64,000 nucleotides of DNA, from the NCBI RefSeq assembly GCF_003852515.1, contig NZ_QAJK01000076.1, forward strand, positions 30,258 through 94,257, written 5' to 3'. The DNA comes from Variovorax sp. KBW07. GTDB lineage: Bacteria > Pseudomonadota > Gammaproteobacteria > Burkholderiales > Burkholderiaceae_C. A program made the translations under genes and the position numbers. The notes beneath the pieces were generated by a model. The model made no database searches, was not told where the DNA came from, and worked only from the letters and a program-made list of their open reading frames with translations. This document shows positions 55,259 to 64,000 of this stretch, in pieces (within the stretch, counting starts at the first letter, position 1; each line of letters opens with the position of its first letter).

Positions 55259-56119
55259 GTGCTGGTTCTGGTTGGATATCTCGTGGTGATCGGTGCGGTC
55301 TTTGGTGGCTACGGCCTCATGGGCGGGCACTTCGGCGTCCTGTTCCAGCCGGTGGAGTTGCTCATGATCGGTGGCTCCGCGCTCGGCGCTTTCATTGCCG
55401 GCAACAACGGCAAGACCATCAAGGCGACCATCAAGGAGCTGCCGCTGCTGCTGCGCTCCTCCAAGCACAACCGCCAGCTCTACATGGACCTGCTGGCGCT
55501 GCTGTACGAGCTGCTCGCCAAGGCCCGCAAGGAGGGCATGATGAAGCTGGAAAGCGACGTCGAGGACCCGGCCCAGAGCGAGATTTTCCAGCGCTACCCG
55601 AACATCATGGCGCACGAAGGCATCACCGTCTTCCTGTGCGACTACCTGCGCCTGGTCATCAGCGGCAACACCGACGCGCACGAGATCGAGGCCCTCATGG
55701 ACCACGAGATCGAGACCATCCGCCACGAGGCCGCCGTGCCCGGCCACAGCCTCTCGCGCGTGGGCGACGCGCTGCCCGCGCTGGGCATCGTCGCGGCCGT
55801 GATGGGCGTGGTGCATGCGCTGGCTTCCGCCAACCTGCCGCCCTCGGAAATGGGCGCGCTGATTGCGCACGCCATGGTCGGCACCTTCCTGGGCGTGCTG
55901 CTGGCCTACGGCTTCGTCTCGCCACTTGCGTCGCTGGTGGAGCAGAAGGTCGAAGAGGGCATGAAGATCTACCAGTGCGCCAAGGTCACGCTGCTGGCCA
56001 GCCTGAATGGCTACGCGCCGCAACTGGCGGTGGAGTTCGGCCGCAAGGTGCTGTTCTCGACCGAGCGCCCGTCGTTCACCGAGCTGGACGACCACGTCCG
56101 GGAAGTCAAGGCGCGCTGA
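55259..56119 (+). CDS. motA: Flagellar stator protein MotA
   Basis: MotA forms the ion channel with MotB and drives FliG. The 286-residue product has four hydrophobic helices: about 2-22, 33-50, 170-190 and 202-224. The conserved proline region (GDALPALGIVAAVMGVVHAL) and the helix-4 region HAMVGTFLGVLLAYGF are present. Start is GTG at 55259, giving MLVLVGYLVVIGAVFGGY, the usual N-terminus. It follows the flhDC terminator, and I could not find a clear promoter between them. Confidence 0.95.
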   Translation: MLVLVGYLVVIGAVFGGYGLMGGHFGVLFQPVELLMIGGSALGAFIAGNNGKTIKATIKELPLLLRSSKHNRQLYMDLLALLYELLAKARKEGMMKLESDVEDPAQSEIFQRYPNIMAHEGITVFLCDYLRLVISGNTDAHEIEALMDHEIETIRHEAAVPGHSLSRVGDALPALGIVAAVMGVVHALASANLPPSEMGALIAHAMVGTFLGVLLAYGFVSPLASLVEQKVEEGMKIYQCAKVTLLASLNGYAPQLAVEFGRKVLFSTERPSFTELDDHVREVKAR

Positions 56120-56152
56120 TGCGCAGGCGCGAAGACCAGCGGACATGAGCGA

Positions 56153-57157
56153 ATGAGCGAAGCGAAGCCCCGGATCATCATCAAGCACGTCCACAAGGCG
56201 GGCGGCGGCGCCCACCATGGGGGCGGCTGGAAGATTGCGTACGCCGACTTCATGACGGCCATGATGGCGTTCTTTCTCGTCATGTGGCTGCTGTCGATAT
56301 CGAGCCCGAAGCAGCGCGAAGGCATTGCCGAGCACTTTCGCATGCCGCTGCGCGTGGCCATGGCCGGCGGCGACAAGAGCAGCCTGAGCACCAGCATGAT
56401 CCAGGGCGGCGGCGCCGACGTGACGCACGTCGAAGGCGAGATCAAGCACACCGACGCCAGCGAGGACGAGGCCGATGCCAGCCGCCTGGCCGAGATGAAG
56501 AAGAAGCTCGACGAGCTGATCGAGAAGAGCCCTGTGTTCCAGCAGTTCCGCTCGCAGATATTGATCGACATCACGACCGAAGGCCTGCGCCTGCAGATCG
56601 TGGACAGCGACAACCGCCCGATGTTCGAGCTGGCCAGCGCCCGCGTGGTGCCGCACATGCGCGCCATATTGCGCGAGCTGGCGCCGGTGCTCAACGGCCT
56701 GCCGAACAAGATCACGCTGTCGGGCCACACCGACGCCATCGTCTACACCAACGACCGCTCGTACGGCAACTGGGAGCTGTCGGCCGACCGCGCCAATGCC
56801 TCGCGCCGCGAACTGGTGACCGGCGGCATGACCGAGGGCAAGGTGCTGCGCGTGATCGGCCTGGCCGACAGCATGCACCTGGACCGCGTGGAGCCGCGCA
56901 ACCCCATCAACCGCCGCATCAGCATCATCCTGCTGAACCATCGCACGCAGGAGCGCATCGAGCGCGAGAACAGCAGCGACGGCGGCGTCACGCGCGTGGG
57001 CAAGCTGTCGCTGGCTCCTGGTGCGGGTGCGGCCGGTGCGGCTGGCGCGGCCGCTGCAGCCAGTCCAGCGAGTGTTCCCGCCGTTTCCGTTGCACCCGCC
57101 GCCCCGGCGGACAGCGCAAAGCCCGAGCCCGCCAGGGTTTCCACCGCGGCCGAATGA
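56153..57157 (+). CDS. motB: Flagellar stator protein MotB
   Basis: The 334-residue protein has a single TM near 28-49 with the ion-binding Asp32 in WKIAYADFMTAMMAFF, a pattern of proton-driven stators. An OmpA-like peptidoglycan-binding domain follows (GHTDAIVYTNDRSYGNWELS, then ADRANASRREL). The C-terminus is Ala/Pro-rich. Its stop codon lies in a (GACAAC)n microsatellite. Confidence 0.95.
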   Translation: MSEAKPRIIIKHVHKAGGGAHHGGGWKIAYADFMTAMMAFFLVMWLLSISSPKQREGIAEHFRMPLRVAMAGGDKSSLSTSMIQGGGADVTHVEGEIKHTDASEDEADASRLAEMKKKLDELIEKSPVFQQFRSQILIDITTEGLRLQIVDSDNRPMFELASARVVPHMRAILRELAPVLNGLPNKITLSGHTDAIVYTNDRSYGNWELSADRANASRRELVTGGMTEGKVLRVIGLADSMHLDRVEPRNPINRRISIILLNHRTQERIERENSSDGGVTRVGKLSLAPGAGAAGAAGAAAAASPASVPAVSVAPAAPADSAKPEPARVSTAAE

Positions 57158-57179
57158 CAACGACAACGACAACGACAAC
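57156..57179. repeat. Four GACAAC units at the motB stop codon
   Basis: Four perfect hexamers (57156-57179) start inside the motB TGA (57155-57157) and lie 45 bp before the cheA ATG. Changes in copy number would leave motB intact but change the motB-cheA spacing. Confidence 0.85.
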
Positions 57180-57224
57180 GCAGAACCAAGTGCCGGCACG
57201 CAAGTGACGGCCCGGAGCAAACAG

Positions 57225-59309
57225 ATGGACCTCAGTCAATTCACCCAGGCTTTCTTCGTCGAAGCCATCGAGCTTCTCGCGGAGATGGAGCAGCTGCTGC
57301 TCGACCTCGACGTCGAGGCGCCCGACAGCGAACAGCTCAACGCCATCTTCCGCGCCGCGCACTCGATCAAGGGTGGCGCGGCGACGTTCGGTTTCACCGC
57401 CTTGACCAACACCACGCACGTGCTCGAAACACTCCTGGACAGGGCCCGCCACGGGCAGCTGCGCCTGAGCGGTTCGATGATCGATGCCTTTCTGGAAACG
57501 AAGGACGCCTTGCAAGAACAACTCACCGCCTACCAGGCCGGCAAGGAGCCGGACCCCGAGATGGTCGCCCACATCTGTGGCGTGCTCCAGCAACTCGCGC
57601 TCGAAAGCGCGGCCGACGGCGCTGCGGTTCCCGCGCCTGCGCCAGTGGTCGTGGCTGCACCCGCGCCGGTGGCCGCACCCGTTGCCGCCGCACCGGCAGC
57701 GGCCGGCGGTGGAGACGGCGTGCTGCGCATCCGCTTCGCGCGCCTGTCCGAAAGCGAATGCGATCTGCTGGCCGGCGAGCTGACCAACCTGGGCAAGGTC
57801 CTGTCGCGCTCGCGCGCCAACGACCAGTTCACCGTGATGCTCGAAACCACCTGCGATCCCGACGACATCGTGGCCGTCTGCTGCTTCGTCATCGACGAGT
57901 CGCAGATCGACATCACGCGTGAAGCCGCGGGAGCAGTCGAGGCTGCCGAAGCCGTTGCACCCGCTGCGGTGGTGGCGGTGGCCGCACCCGCACCCGAACC
58001 CGTGGTCGAAGCACCGAAGGTAGCGGCCGTGCAGGCTCCCGCGCAAGCGGCGACGGCAGCACCGGCTGCAGCAGCCGGCGCCAAGGAATCGAGCTCGATC
58101 CGCGTCGATGTCGAAAAGGTCGACCAGCTCATCAACCTCGTGGGCGAACTCGTCATCACGCAGTCGATGCTCACGCAGGCCGCGACCATGCTCGACCCGG
58201 TGGCCTACGAACGCTTCCTGAGCGGCCTGGGCCATCTGGAGCGCAACGCGCGCGACCTGCAGGAATCGGTGATGTCCATCCGCATGATGCCGATGGACTA
58301 CGTGTTCAGCCGCTTCCCGCGCGTGATCCGCGACGTCAGCGCCAAGCTGGGCAAGCAGGTGCGCCTGGACACCTACGGCAAGGAAACCGAACTCGACAAG
58401 GGCCTGATCGAGCGCATCGTCGATCCGCTCACGCACCTGGTGCGCAACAGCCTCGACCACGGCATCGAGACGCCCGAAGTGCGCCTGGCCAAGGGCAAGG
58501 ACGCCACCGGCCAGCTGCTGCTGTCGGCGCAGCACCACGGCGGCAACATCGTGATCGAGGTGAGCGACGACGGCGCCGGCCTGAACCGCGAGCGCATCCT
58601 CGCCAAGGCCCTGCAGCAAGGCATGGCCGTGAGCGAAACCATGCCCGACGAAGAGGTGTGGCAACTGATCTTTGCGCCGGGCTTCTCGACCGCGGAGCAG
58701 GTCACCGACATTTCCGGGCGCGGCGTGGGCATGGACGTGGTCAAGCGCAACATCCAGGAGATGGGTGGCCATGTGGAAATTCATTCGCGCGGCGGGCAGG
58801 GCACCACCACGCGCATCGTGCTGCCGCTGACGCTGGCCATCCTGAACGGCATGTCGGTCAAGGTGGGCGACGAGGCCTACATCCTGCCGCTGAGCTACGT
58901 CATCGAGTCGCTCCAGCCGCTGCCGGAGCACCTGCATTCGATCACCGCCGACGGCCATGTGATCCGCGTGCGCGGCGAGTACCTGCCGCTGATCGAGCTG
59001 CACCGCGTGTTCGACGTGGCCGGTGCGCAGACGCATCCTACGCAGGGCATCCTGGTGATCGTGCAGGCCGACGACAGCCGCTTCGCGCTGCTGGTCGACG
59101 AGCTGCTCGGCCAGCACCAGGTGGTGGTGAAGAACCTCGAGACCAACTACCGCAAGGTGCCGGGCATCTCGGCCGCGACCATCCTGGGCGACGGCAGCGT
59201 GGCCTTCATCATCGACGTGGGCGCGATGCCCCGCATTCAGCGCGCGCAGGCCGCAAGTTCGGTGGCACTTGCCGGTGCCGCGCGGAGGACGGACACCGTC
59301 GCGCTGTGA
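57225..59309 (+). CDS. cheA: Chemotaxis histidine kinase CheA
   Basis: CheA phosphorylates CheY and CheB. The 694-residue product has the HPt domain with His46 (AAHSIKGGAATFG), a P2-like region flanked by Ala/Pro/Val-rich linkers, a dimerisation region (VDQLINLVGELVITQSMLTQ), the kinase domain with LVRNSLDHGIETP, SDDGAGLN and GRGVGMDVVKRN, and a C-terminal CheW-like domain. The ATG at 57225 gives MDLSQFTQAFFVEAIELLAE. There is no cheW in this operon; the two in the receptor array presumably serve it. Confidence 0.96.
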   Translation: MDLSQFTQAFFVEAIELLAEMEQLLLDLDVEAPDSEQLNAIFRAAHSIKGGAATFGFTALTNTTHVLETLLDRARHGQLRLSGSMIDAFLETKDALQEQLTAYQAGKEPDPEMVAHICGVLQQLALESAADGAAVPAPAPVVVAAPAPVAAPVAAAPAAAGGGDGVLRIRFARLSESECDLLAGELTNLGKVLSRSRANDQFTVMLETTCDPDDIVAVCCFVIDESQIDITREAAGAVEAAEAVAPAAVVAVAAPAPEPVVEAPKVAAVQAPAQAATAAPAAAAGAKESSSIRVDVEKVDQLINLVGELVITQSMLTQAATMLDPVAYERFLSGLGHLERNARDLQESVMSIRMMPMDYVFSRFPRVIRDVSAKLGKQVRLDTYGKETELDKGLIERIVDPLTHLVRNSLDHGIETPEVRLAKGKDATGQLLLSAQHHGGNIVIEVSDDGAGLNRERILAKALQQGMAVSETMPDEEVWQLIFAPGFSTAEQVTDISGRGVGMDVVKRNIQEMGGHVEIHSRGGQGTTTRIVLPLTLAILNGMSVKVGDEAYILPLSYVIESLQPLPEHLHSITADGHVIRVRGEYLPLIELHRVFDVAGAQTHPTQGILVIVQADDSRFALLVDELLGQHQVVVKNLETNYRKVPGISAATILGDGSVAFIIDVGAMPRIQRAQAASSVALAGAARRTDTVAL

Positions 59310-59331
59310 GCAGCCCGAGGGAGACCGCCGA

Positions 59332-60657
59332 ATGAGGTTCGATTTCTTCCGTCGCGCCGGGTCCTCGGATGCCGGGGCCGGTGAGGGGCCGGGGGCCGAC
59401 GCCGCTTCGCGTGCGGCCGCCGATGCGGGTTCCAACGGCCACCTGGCCTACGACATGCTGCTGGACGCGCAACGCCGCGTCATCGGCTACCGCATGGCAT
59501 GGCGCGCGGCGGGCGAGGCGCCCAGTGCCCACGCGGGCGCCGGCGTCAAGGCGCTCATGGACACGCTGGCGGCACACCTGAGCCCCGAGGGCACGGGCTG
59601 GCTGCTCGGCGCGCAGGTGGTGTTCGTCGACGTGACGGTCGACGCGCTGTTCCAGAGCGAGCTGCAGTCGCTGCCGCCGCAGAACGTGGTGCTGTGCATG
59701 GGCGCCGACGAACTGATGGACGCGGACATGCGCTCCATCCTGCTGTTCCTGCGCGAGCAGGGCTTCGGCTTCATGCTGTGCGGTGCACGCACCCTGCCGG
59801 ACGACACCGAGCTGCGCGCCATCATCACGCACGTCGAGGTGGCCGCGAGCGATGCCGCCATCGTGGCGCGGCTGGCCAACGAAACGCAGCTGGGCCACCC
59901 GGCGGTCGAGCTGATCGCGCCGCGCGTGGAAAACTGGACGCAGTTCGACATCTGCGCCTCGCGCCGCGTGAATGTGTTCGTCGACGGTGCGTTCCGCAAT
60001 CCGCCGGTGAAGGAAGCCGAGGACGCGCTGCAGCCCGAGTCGCTGCTGATCGTGAAGCTCATGCAGATGATCCAGCGCAACGAAGACGTGCGCGCCATCG
60101 AGAGCGCCCTGAAGCACGATGCCGCGCTGACCTACCGGCTGCTGCGCTACATCAACTCGCCCTCGGTCGGCATGGCGGTGGAGATTCATTCGCTGCGCCA
60201 CGCGGTGGCCATGCTGGGCTACTCGCCGCTGTACCGGTGGCTGTCGCTGTTGCTGGCCACCAGCAACAAGGCCAGCTCGCCCTTCATGATGAAGAAGGCC
60301 ATTCTGCGCGGGCGTTTCGTCGAGCTGATGGGGCAGGGCATGCTGCCGCCCAGCGAAGCCGACAACCTGTTCGTGGCGGGCATGTTCTCGTTGCTCGACC
60401 AGTTGCTGGGCGTGTCGATGGAAGGCGTGCTGCGCAAGGTGCAGCTCACCGAGTCGGTGCAGCAGGCCATTCTGTCGCGCACCGGCCTCTATGGCCCTTT
60501 CGTCGCGCTGGCCGAAAGCTGCGAGATGGACGACGGCCGCGCGCCGCGCCTGTCGGAAGCGCTGTTCCTGAGTGCATCGCAGGTGAATGCCGCGCAACTG
60601 GCGGCGCTCGTGTGGTCGCTGGACGCCGGCCCCGCCGCTGCCGGTCCGCCCGCATGA
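59332..60657 (+). CDS. EAL-like/HDOD domain protein in the chemotaxis operon
   Basis: The 441-residue product resembles the YuxH type: an N-terminal degenerate EAL-like region (about 40-240), recognisable from QRRVIGYRMAWR and the pattern QVVFVDVTVDALFQSEL, but without the EAL catalytic signature, and a C-terminal HDOD domain (about 240-430; IESALKHDAALTYRLLRYIN, then LGYSPLYRWLSLLL). It lacks the HD residues of a phosphodiesterase. A c-di-GMP effector or a scaffolding role in motility is possible. It lies 22 bp after cheA and 45 bp before cheR, so it is co-transcribed with them. Confidence 0.8.
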   Translation: MRFDFFRRAGSSDAGAGEGPGADAASRAAADAGSNGHLAYDMLLDAQRRVIGYRMAWRAAGEAPSAHAGAGVKALMDTLAAHLSPEGTGWLLGAQVVFVDVTVDALFQSELQSLPPQNVVLCMGADELMDADMRSILLFLREQGFGFMLCGARTLPDDTELRAIITHVEVAASDAAIVARLANETQLGHPAVELIAPRVENWTQFDICASRRVNVFVDGAFRNPPVKEAEDALQPESLLIVKLMQMIQRNEDVRAIESALKHDAALTYRLLRYINSPSVGMAVEIHSLRHAVAMLGYSPLYRWLSLLLATSNKASSPFMMKKAILRGRFVELMGQGMLPPSEADNLFVAGMFSLLDQLLGVSMEGVLRKVQLTESVQQAILSRTGLYGPFVALAESCEMDDGRAPRLSEALFLSASQVNAAQLAALVWSLDAGPAAAGPPA

Positions 60658-60702
60658 CCCCTGAAGTGCAGGGCTTTTGCGCGTCTGATCGGTCCATTGG
60701 AA

Positions 60703-61581
60703 ATGGCGTCCGCTATGTACATTGAAAGCCATGCTTCCAGGCTGGCTGTGACTACCGAGTTCCTCTTTACCGACCACGACTTTTCCAGAATCCGGACCCT
60801 CATTCATCGCCGCGCCGGCATCGCCTTGGGCGAGCAGAAGCGGCAGATGGTGTACAGCCGGCTGTCGCGTCGCCTGCGGGAGCTTGCGCTCCCGGAGTTC
60901 GCGACCTATCTGGATCTGCTTGAAACCAGCAACGACGGCGAGGAGTGGCAGTTGTTCATCAACTCGCTCACCACCAACCTGACGTCGTTCTTTCGCGAGG
61001 CCCATCACTTTCCCGCGCTGGCCGAGCTGGTGCGCAAGATGCCGCAGCCCATTACCGTGTGGTGCGCGGCGGCCTCGACGGGGGAAGAGCCCTATTCGAT
61101 CGCCATCACGCTGATGGAGGCGCTGGGCGACCGCGCGGGCTCGGCCCGCGTGATCGCCACCGACATCGACACCGCCGTGCTGGCCAAGGCCGCGACCGGC
61201 GTGTTCACCGCCGAGCAGGTGGCGCGCCTGTCGCCCGAGCGGCTGCGGCGCTTCTTCAACAAGGGCACGGGCGCCAACGCCGGCAAGGTGCGGGTGCGCC
61301 CCGAGGTGGCCGCGCTGGTCAAGTTCTCGCGGCTCAACCTGCTCGACACCTCGTGGTCGGTGAAGGAGCCCGTCGACGCGATCTTCTGCCGCAACGTGAT
61401 GATCTACTTCGACAAGCCGACGCAGAAGAAGGTGCTCGACCGCTTCGCGCCGCTGCTCAAGCCCGGCGGACGGCTGTTCGCGGGGCATTCGGAGAACGCA
61501 TCGCTGGTCAACCAGGCCTTCAAGTCGCTCGGCCAGACGGTGTACGAGCTGTCGCGCACGCGCGCACCGGGTGTGCCATGA
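60703..61581 (+). CDS. cheR: Chemotaxis methyltransferase CheR
   Basis: CheR methylates receptor glutamates using S-adenosylmethionine. The 292-residue product has the N-terminal CheR helices ([20 protein letters not shown]), then the SAM domain with [12 protein letters not shown] and the conserved [20 protein letters not shown]. The start is uncertain: TTG 60697, ATG 60703, ATG 60715 and GTG 60748 are all in frame and none has a clear ribosome-binding site. Its stop overlaps the cheD start by 4 bp. Confidence 0.94.
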   Translation: MASAMYIESHASRLAVTTEFLFTDHDFSRIRTLIHRRAGIALGEQKRQMVYSRLSRRLRELALPEFATYLDLLETSNDGEEWQLFINSLTTNLTSFFREAHHFPALAELVRKMPQPITVWCAAASTGEEPYSIAITLMEALGDRAGSARVIATDIDTAVLAKAATGVFTAEQVARLSPERLRRFFNKGTGANAGKVRVRPEVAALVKFSRLNLLDTSWSVKEPVDAIFCRNVMIYFDKPTQKKVLDRFAPLLKPGGRLFAGHSENASLVNQAFKSLGQTVYELSRTRAPGVP

Positions 61582-62309
61582 GCGCGGCGAACGCGAACGC
61601 AAACGCGGCGGCCGTGCCGGGCTCGGTGGCAAGCCACCACTATTTCGACCGCGACGTCGGCCTCATGGCCGTCAAGCTGCTGCCCTCCGAGTACTACGTG
61701 ACCGCGGGCGACACGGTGCTGAGCACGGTGCTCGGCTCTTGCGTGGCCGCCTGCCTGCACGACATGGACGCCGGTGTCGCCGGCATGAACCATTTCATGC
61801 TGCCCGACGACGGCGACGCCGATGCCGGCAAGCGCGATGCGGCCGAGTCGATGCGCTACGGCGCCTACGCCATGGACGTGCTGATCCGCGAACTGGTACG
61901 CGCGGGCGCGCGCCGCGACCGGCTGCGCGCCAAGGTGTTCGGTGGCGGCGCGGTGCTGGCCAACATGACCACGCTCAACATCGGCGACCGCAATGCCGAC
62001 TTCGTGCTGCGCTACCTGCGCGCCGAGCGCATCGAGATCGCGGCGCAAGACCTGCGCGGACCGCATGCGCGCCGCGTGTGCTTCCTGCCGGCCACCGGCA
62101 AGGCCATCGTGCGCAAGCTGCGCGCGCAGACCGAGGTGCAGTCGATCCAGCGCGAAGAGGGCGAGCTGCTGCGCAGGCTGTCGGGCCAGCGCGTGCCGCC
62201 GTTGCCCGACATGGAGCGGGCGACAGCGACAACGATGACGACGACAACAACAAGCAATGCTGCCGCGGCCCGCGTCGCGCCGGTGGCAGGAACCAAAGGA
62301 AGCCGGTGA
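61578..62309 (+). CDS. cheD: Chemoreceptor glutamine deamidase CheD
   Basis: CheD deamidates receptor glutamines and can bind CheC or CheY-type partners. The 243-residue product has the catalytic Cys55 in [11 protein letters not shown] and His72 in GMNHFMLPD, at the family's 17-residue spacing. It has an Asn/Ala repeat at the N-terminus (ANANANAAA) and a Thr-rich tail ([12 protein letters not shown]), both from short DNA repeats. It overlaps cheR by 4 bp and cheB by 4 bp (GTGA). Confidence 0.94.
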   Translation: MSAANANANAAAVPGSVASHHYFDRDVGLMAVKLLPSEYYVTAGDTVLSTVLGSCVAACLHDMDAGVAGMNHFMLPDDGDADAGKRDAAESMRYGAYAMDVLIRELVRAGARRDRLRAKVFGGGAVLANMTTLNIGDRNADFVLRYLRAERIEIAAQDLRGPHARRVCFLPATGKAIVRKLRAQTEVQSIQREEGELLRRLSGQRVPPLPDMERATATTMTTTTTSNAAAARVAPVAGTKGSR

Positions 62310-63391
62310 GCGTAAAGAAAATCAAGGTGCTCTGTGTCGACGATTCGGCACTGATCCGCAGCGTGATGACCGAGATCATCAACAGCCAGGCCGACATGAC
62401 CGTGGTCGGCACCGCCGCCGACCCGCTGGTGGCGCGCGACCTCATCAAGGTCACCAACCCCGACGTGCTGACGCTGGACGTCGAAATGCCGCGCATGGAC
62501 GGGCTGGAGTTTCTTGAAAAACTCATGCGGCTGCGGCCGATGCCCGTGGTCATGGTGTCTTCATTGACCGAGCGCGGCTCGGAGATCGCGCTGCGCGCGC
62601 TCGAGCTGGGCGCCATCGACTTCGTGACCAAGCCGCGCCTGGGCGTGCGCGACGGCCTGCTCAACTACACCGAGCTGATCGCCGGCAAGATCCGTACGGC
62701 GGCCGGCGCGCGCCTGCTGCCCAGCCGCCATGCCGCATCGGCCCGGCCGGCTTCCGATGTGCCGCAGGAATCGCTGCTGCGCAGCCCGCTGCTGAGTACC
62801 GAGAAGCTGATCATCATCGGCGCTTCCACCGGTGGCACCGAAGCCATCCGCGAAGTGCTGCAACCGCTGCCGCCCGATTCGCCCGCGGTGCTGATCGCGC
62901 AGCACATGCCCGCCGGCTTCACGCGTTCGTTCGCGCAGCGGCTGGACGGCCTGTGCCGCATCAACGTCAAGGAAGCCGAGCACGGCGAGCGGGTGCTGCC
63001 GGGCCATGCGTACATCGCGCCGGGTGGCTTTCATTTGTCGCTGGGCCGCAGCGGCGCCAACTACGTGGCGCACCTGGACCAGGAGCCGCCCGTCAACCGC
63101 CACCGTCCGTCGATCGACGTGCTGTTCGATTCGGCGGCCAAGCATGCCGGCAAGAACGCGATCGGGATCATCCTGACGGGCATGGGCAAGGACGGCGCCG
63201 AGGGCCTGTTGCGCATGAAGCGGGCGGGCGCTCACACGCTGGCGCAGGACGAGGCCAGCTGCGTGGTCTTCGGCATGCCGCGCGAAGCCATTGCGCTGGG
63301 CGCGGTGGACGATGTGTCCCCCTTGAGTGAAGTCAGTCGCCGGGTTCTGGCGCACCTTCGCACGTTCGGTGAACGTACGAACCGAGTTTGA
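62306..63391 (+). CDS. cheB: Chemotaxis response regulator methylesterase CheB
   Basis: CheB removes methyl groups from receptors when phosphorylated by CheA. The 361-residue product has a receiver domain with DD at 12-13 and Asp58 ([12 protein letters not shown]), a linker, and the esterase domain with the triad Ser174 (GASTGGTE), His200 (AQHMPAGFT) and Asp296 ([10 protein letters not shown]). The start is GTG at 62306, overlapping the cheD TGA. cheY follows 28 bp downstream. Confidence 0.95.
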   Translation: MSVKKIKVLCVDDSALIRSVMTEIINSQADMTVVGTAADPLVARDLIKVTNPDVLTLDVEMPRMDGLEFLEKLMRLRPMPVVMVSSLTERGSEIALRALELGAIDFVTKPRLGVRDGLLNYTELIAGKIRTAAGARLLPSRHAASARPASDVPQESLLRSPLLSTEKLIIIGASTGGTEAIREVLQPLPPDSPAVLIAQHMPAGFTRSFAQRLDGLCRINVKEAEHGERVLPGHAYIAPGGFHLSLGRSGANYVAHLDQEPPVNRHRPSIDVLFDSAAKHAGKNAIGIILTGMGKDGAEGLLRMKRAGAHTLAQDEASCVVFGMPREAIALGAVDDVSPLSEVSRRVLAHLRTFGERTNRV

Positions 63392-63419
63392 AAAACGACC
63401 TGTTGGAGTTGGAAATATC

Positions 63420-63818
63420 GTGATCGACAAGAGCATCAAAATCCTGGTTGTGGACGACTTCCCGACCATGCGCCGCATCGTGCGCAACCTGCTGAAGGAG
63501 CTGGAGTTCCTGAACGTGGACGAGGCGGAAGACGGCGCCGCGGGCATCGAGAAGCTGCGCGGCGGCAACTTCGGTTTCGTGGTGTCGGACTGGAACATGC
63601 CGAACATGGACGGCCTGACGATGCTGCAGACCATTCGCGCGGACCCGGAGCTGAAGAAGTTGCCGGTGCTGATGGTGACGGCCGAGGCGAAGAAGGAAAA
63701 CATCGTGGCAGCGGCGCAGGCCGGTGCGAACGGCTACGTGGTAAAGCCTTTCACGGCAGCGACGCTCGAAGAGAAGATCACGAAGATCTTCGAGAAGCTG
63801 GCCAAGGAAGCGGGCTGA
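63420..63818 (+). CDS. cheY: Chemotaxis response regulator CheY
   Basis: Phospho-CheY binds FliM and changes rotation. The 132-residue single receiver domain has Asp12-Asp13, phosphoacceptor Asp57 in [10 protein letters not shown], Thr87 and Lys109 (VVKPFT). It is close to the enteric CheY in length and signature. The start is GTG at 63420, giving [14 protein letters not shown]; an upstream extension would overlap cheB. cheZ would normally be next; the 182 bp to the window end contain none. Confidence 0.96.
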   Translation: MIDKSIKILVVDDFPTMRRIVRNLLKELEFLNVDEAEDGAAGIEKLRGGNFGFVVSDWNMPNMDGLTMLQTIRADPELKKLPVLMVTAEAKKENIVAAAQAGANGYVVKPFTAATLEEKITKIFEKLAKEAG

Positions 63819-63904
63819 GATGACGTCCCGCGTTTCTGTTCGTCGCGTTCTGCGTGACGTGCCGAGGCGCGGGATTGGCGCTGCTGTTCGTGCGTTCGTT
63901 GTGC

Positions 63905-63996
63905 GTGCACAGGACACCGGGTACTTCCCTCCGCGAATGTCCCCCGCTTCGCTCCTCCTTTATTTCGCTGCGGGAAGCACCCGATGCCCTGCGCAC
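63905..63996. repeat. Long imperfect inverted repeat downstream of cheY
   Basis: The left arm 63905-63937 and right arm 63964-63996 match as inverted copies at 27 of 33 positions, around a 26-bp centre. No gene is visible in 63819-64000. The element resembles interspersed dyad repeats that I associate with Variovorax genomes (recall only). It may act as a transcription stop between cheY and whatever follows, but it has no T-run. Confidence 0.75.
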
Positions 63997-64000
63997 CTGG

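Noticed and set aside
54329-57220. Open frame of about 960 codons on the minus strand over flhD, flhC, motA and motB
   Set aside because: It runs through the flhDC terminator and opposite four well-supported genes; it has no recognisable domain.
1-64000. tRNA, rRNA, insertion sequences or prophage genes
   Set aside because: None seen: there is no recognisable tRNA cloverleaf, transposase, integrase or phage structural gene in the window, although short tRNAs could be missed by eye.

Overview
The window is GC-rich, densely coding DNA from a motile, flagellated betaproteobacterium. Gene order, the pairing of FlhDC with sigma-28 promoters, a CheD/CheZ-type chemotaxis system and non-coding dyad repeats all fit the Comamonadaceae, most likely Variovorax or a close relative. 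That assignment is an inference; there is no rRNA gene here to settle it.

Layout. Positions 1-501 hold the end of a branched-chain amino-acid-type ABC permease. Positions 544-7268 (minus strand) hold a seven-gene acyl-CoA catabolic operon: ligase, lipid-transfer-type thiolase, two half-size MaoC proteins, SDR, acyl-CoA dehydrogenase and an alpha-methylacyl-CoA racemase-like CoA-transferase family protein. After a 423-bp gap come an OmpR-like regulator with a degenerate receiver and a tiny YadA-anchor protein (7692-9151). The rest is a nearly complete flagellar and chemotaxis locus: flgN-flgM and flgA (minus), flgBCDEFGHIJ (plus, 11040-18521), a 13.5-kb chemoreceptor array (18581-32091), flgKL, a minus-strand block fliR-Q-P-O-N-M-L and fliK-J-I-H-G-F (35498-46949), then fliE, fliC, flaG, fliD, fliS, fliT, a second fliK and a FlhB-C-like gene, the flhDC master regulator, motAB, cheA, an HDOD gene, cheR, cheD, cheB and cheY. 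flhB, flhA, flhF, the FlhG/FleN gene, fliA and cheZ are not in view and probably lie beyond the right edge.

How it works together. FlhDC, transcribed from an AT-rich promoter region with a perfect TATAAT and an overlapping palindrome, should activate the hook-basal-body genes. FlgM would hold sigma-28 until the hook is complete. I find five well-matched sigma-28 promoters with identical 11-bp spacing, in front of flgM, two chemoreceptor genes, flgK and fliC. The receptors signal through one of two nearly identical CheW proteins to CheA and CheY, with adaptation by CheR, CheB and CheD.

Most notable. Seven chemoreceptor genes and two cheW genes stand in tandem between flgJ and flgK, where most bacteria have nothing. 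Their signalling domains share a 219-codon block without a single length difference, while sensor domains and tails vary. One receptor looks like a mosaic of two others, and only four of the seven carry a CheR/CheB-tether-like C-terminus. This looks like a receptor family kept uniform at the signalling end by gene conversion while the sensing end diversifies.
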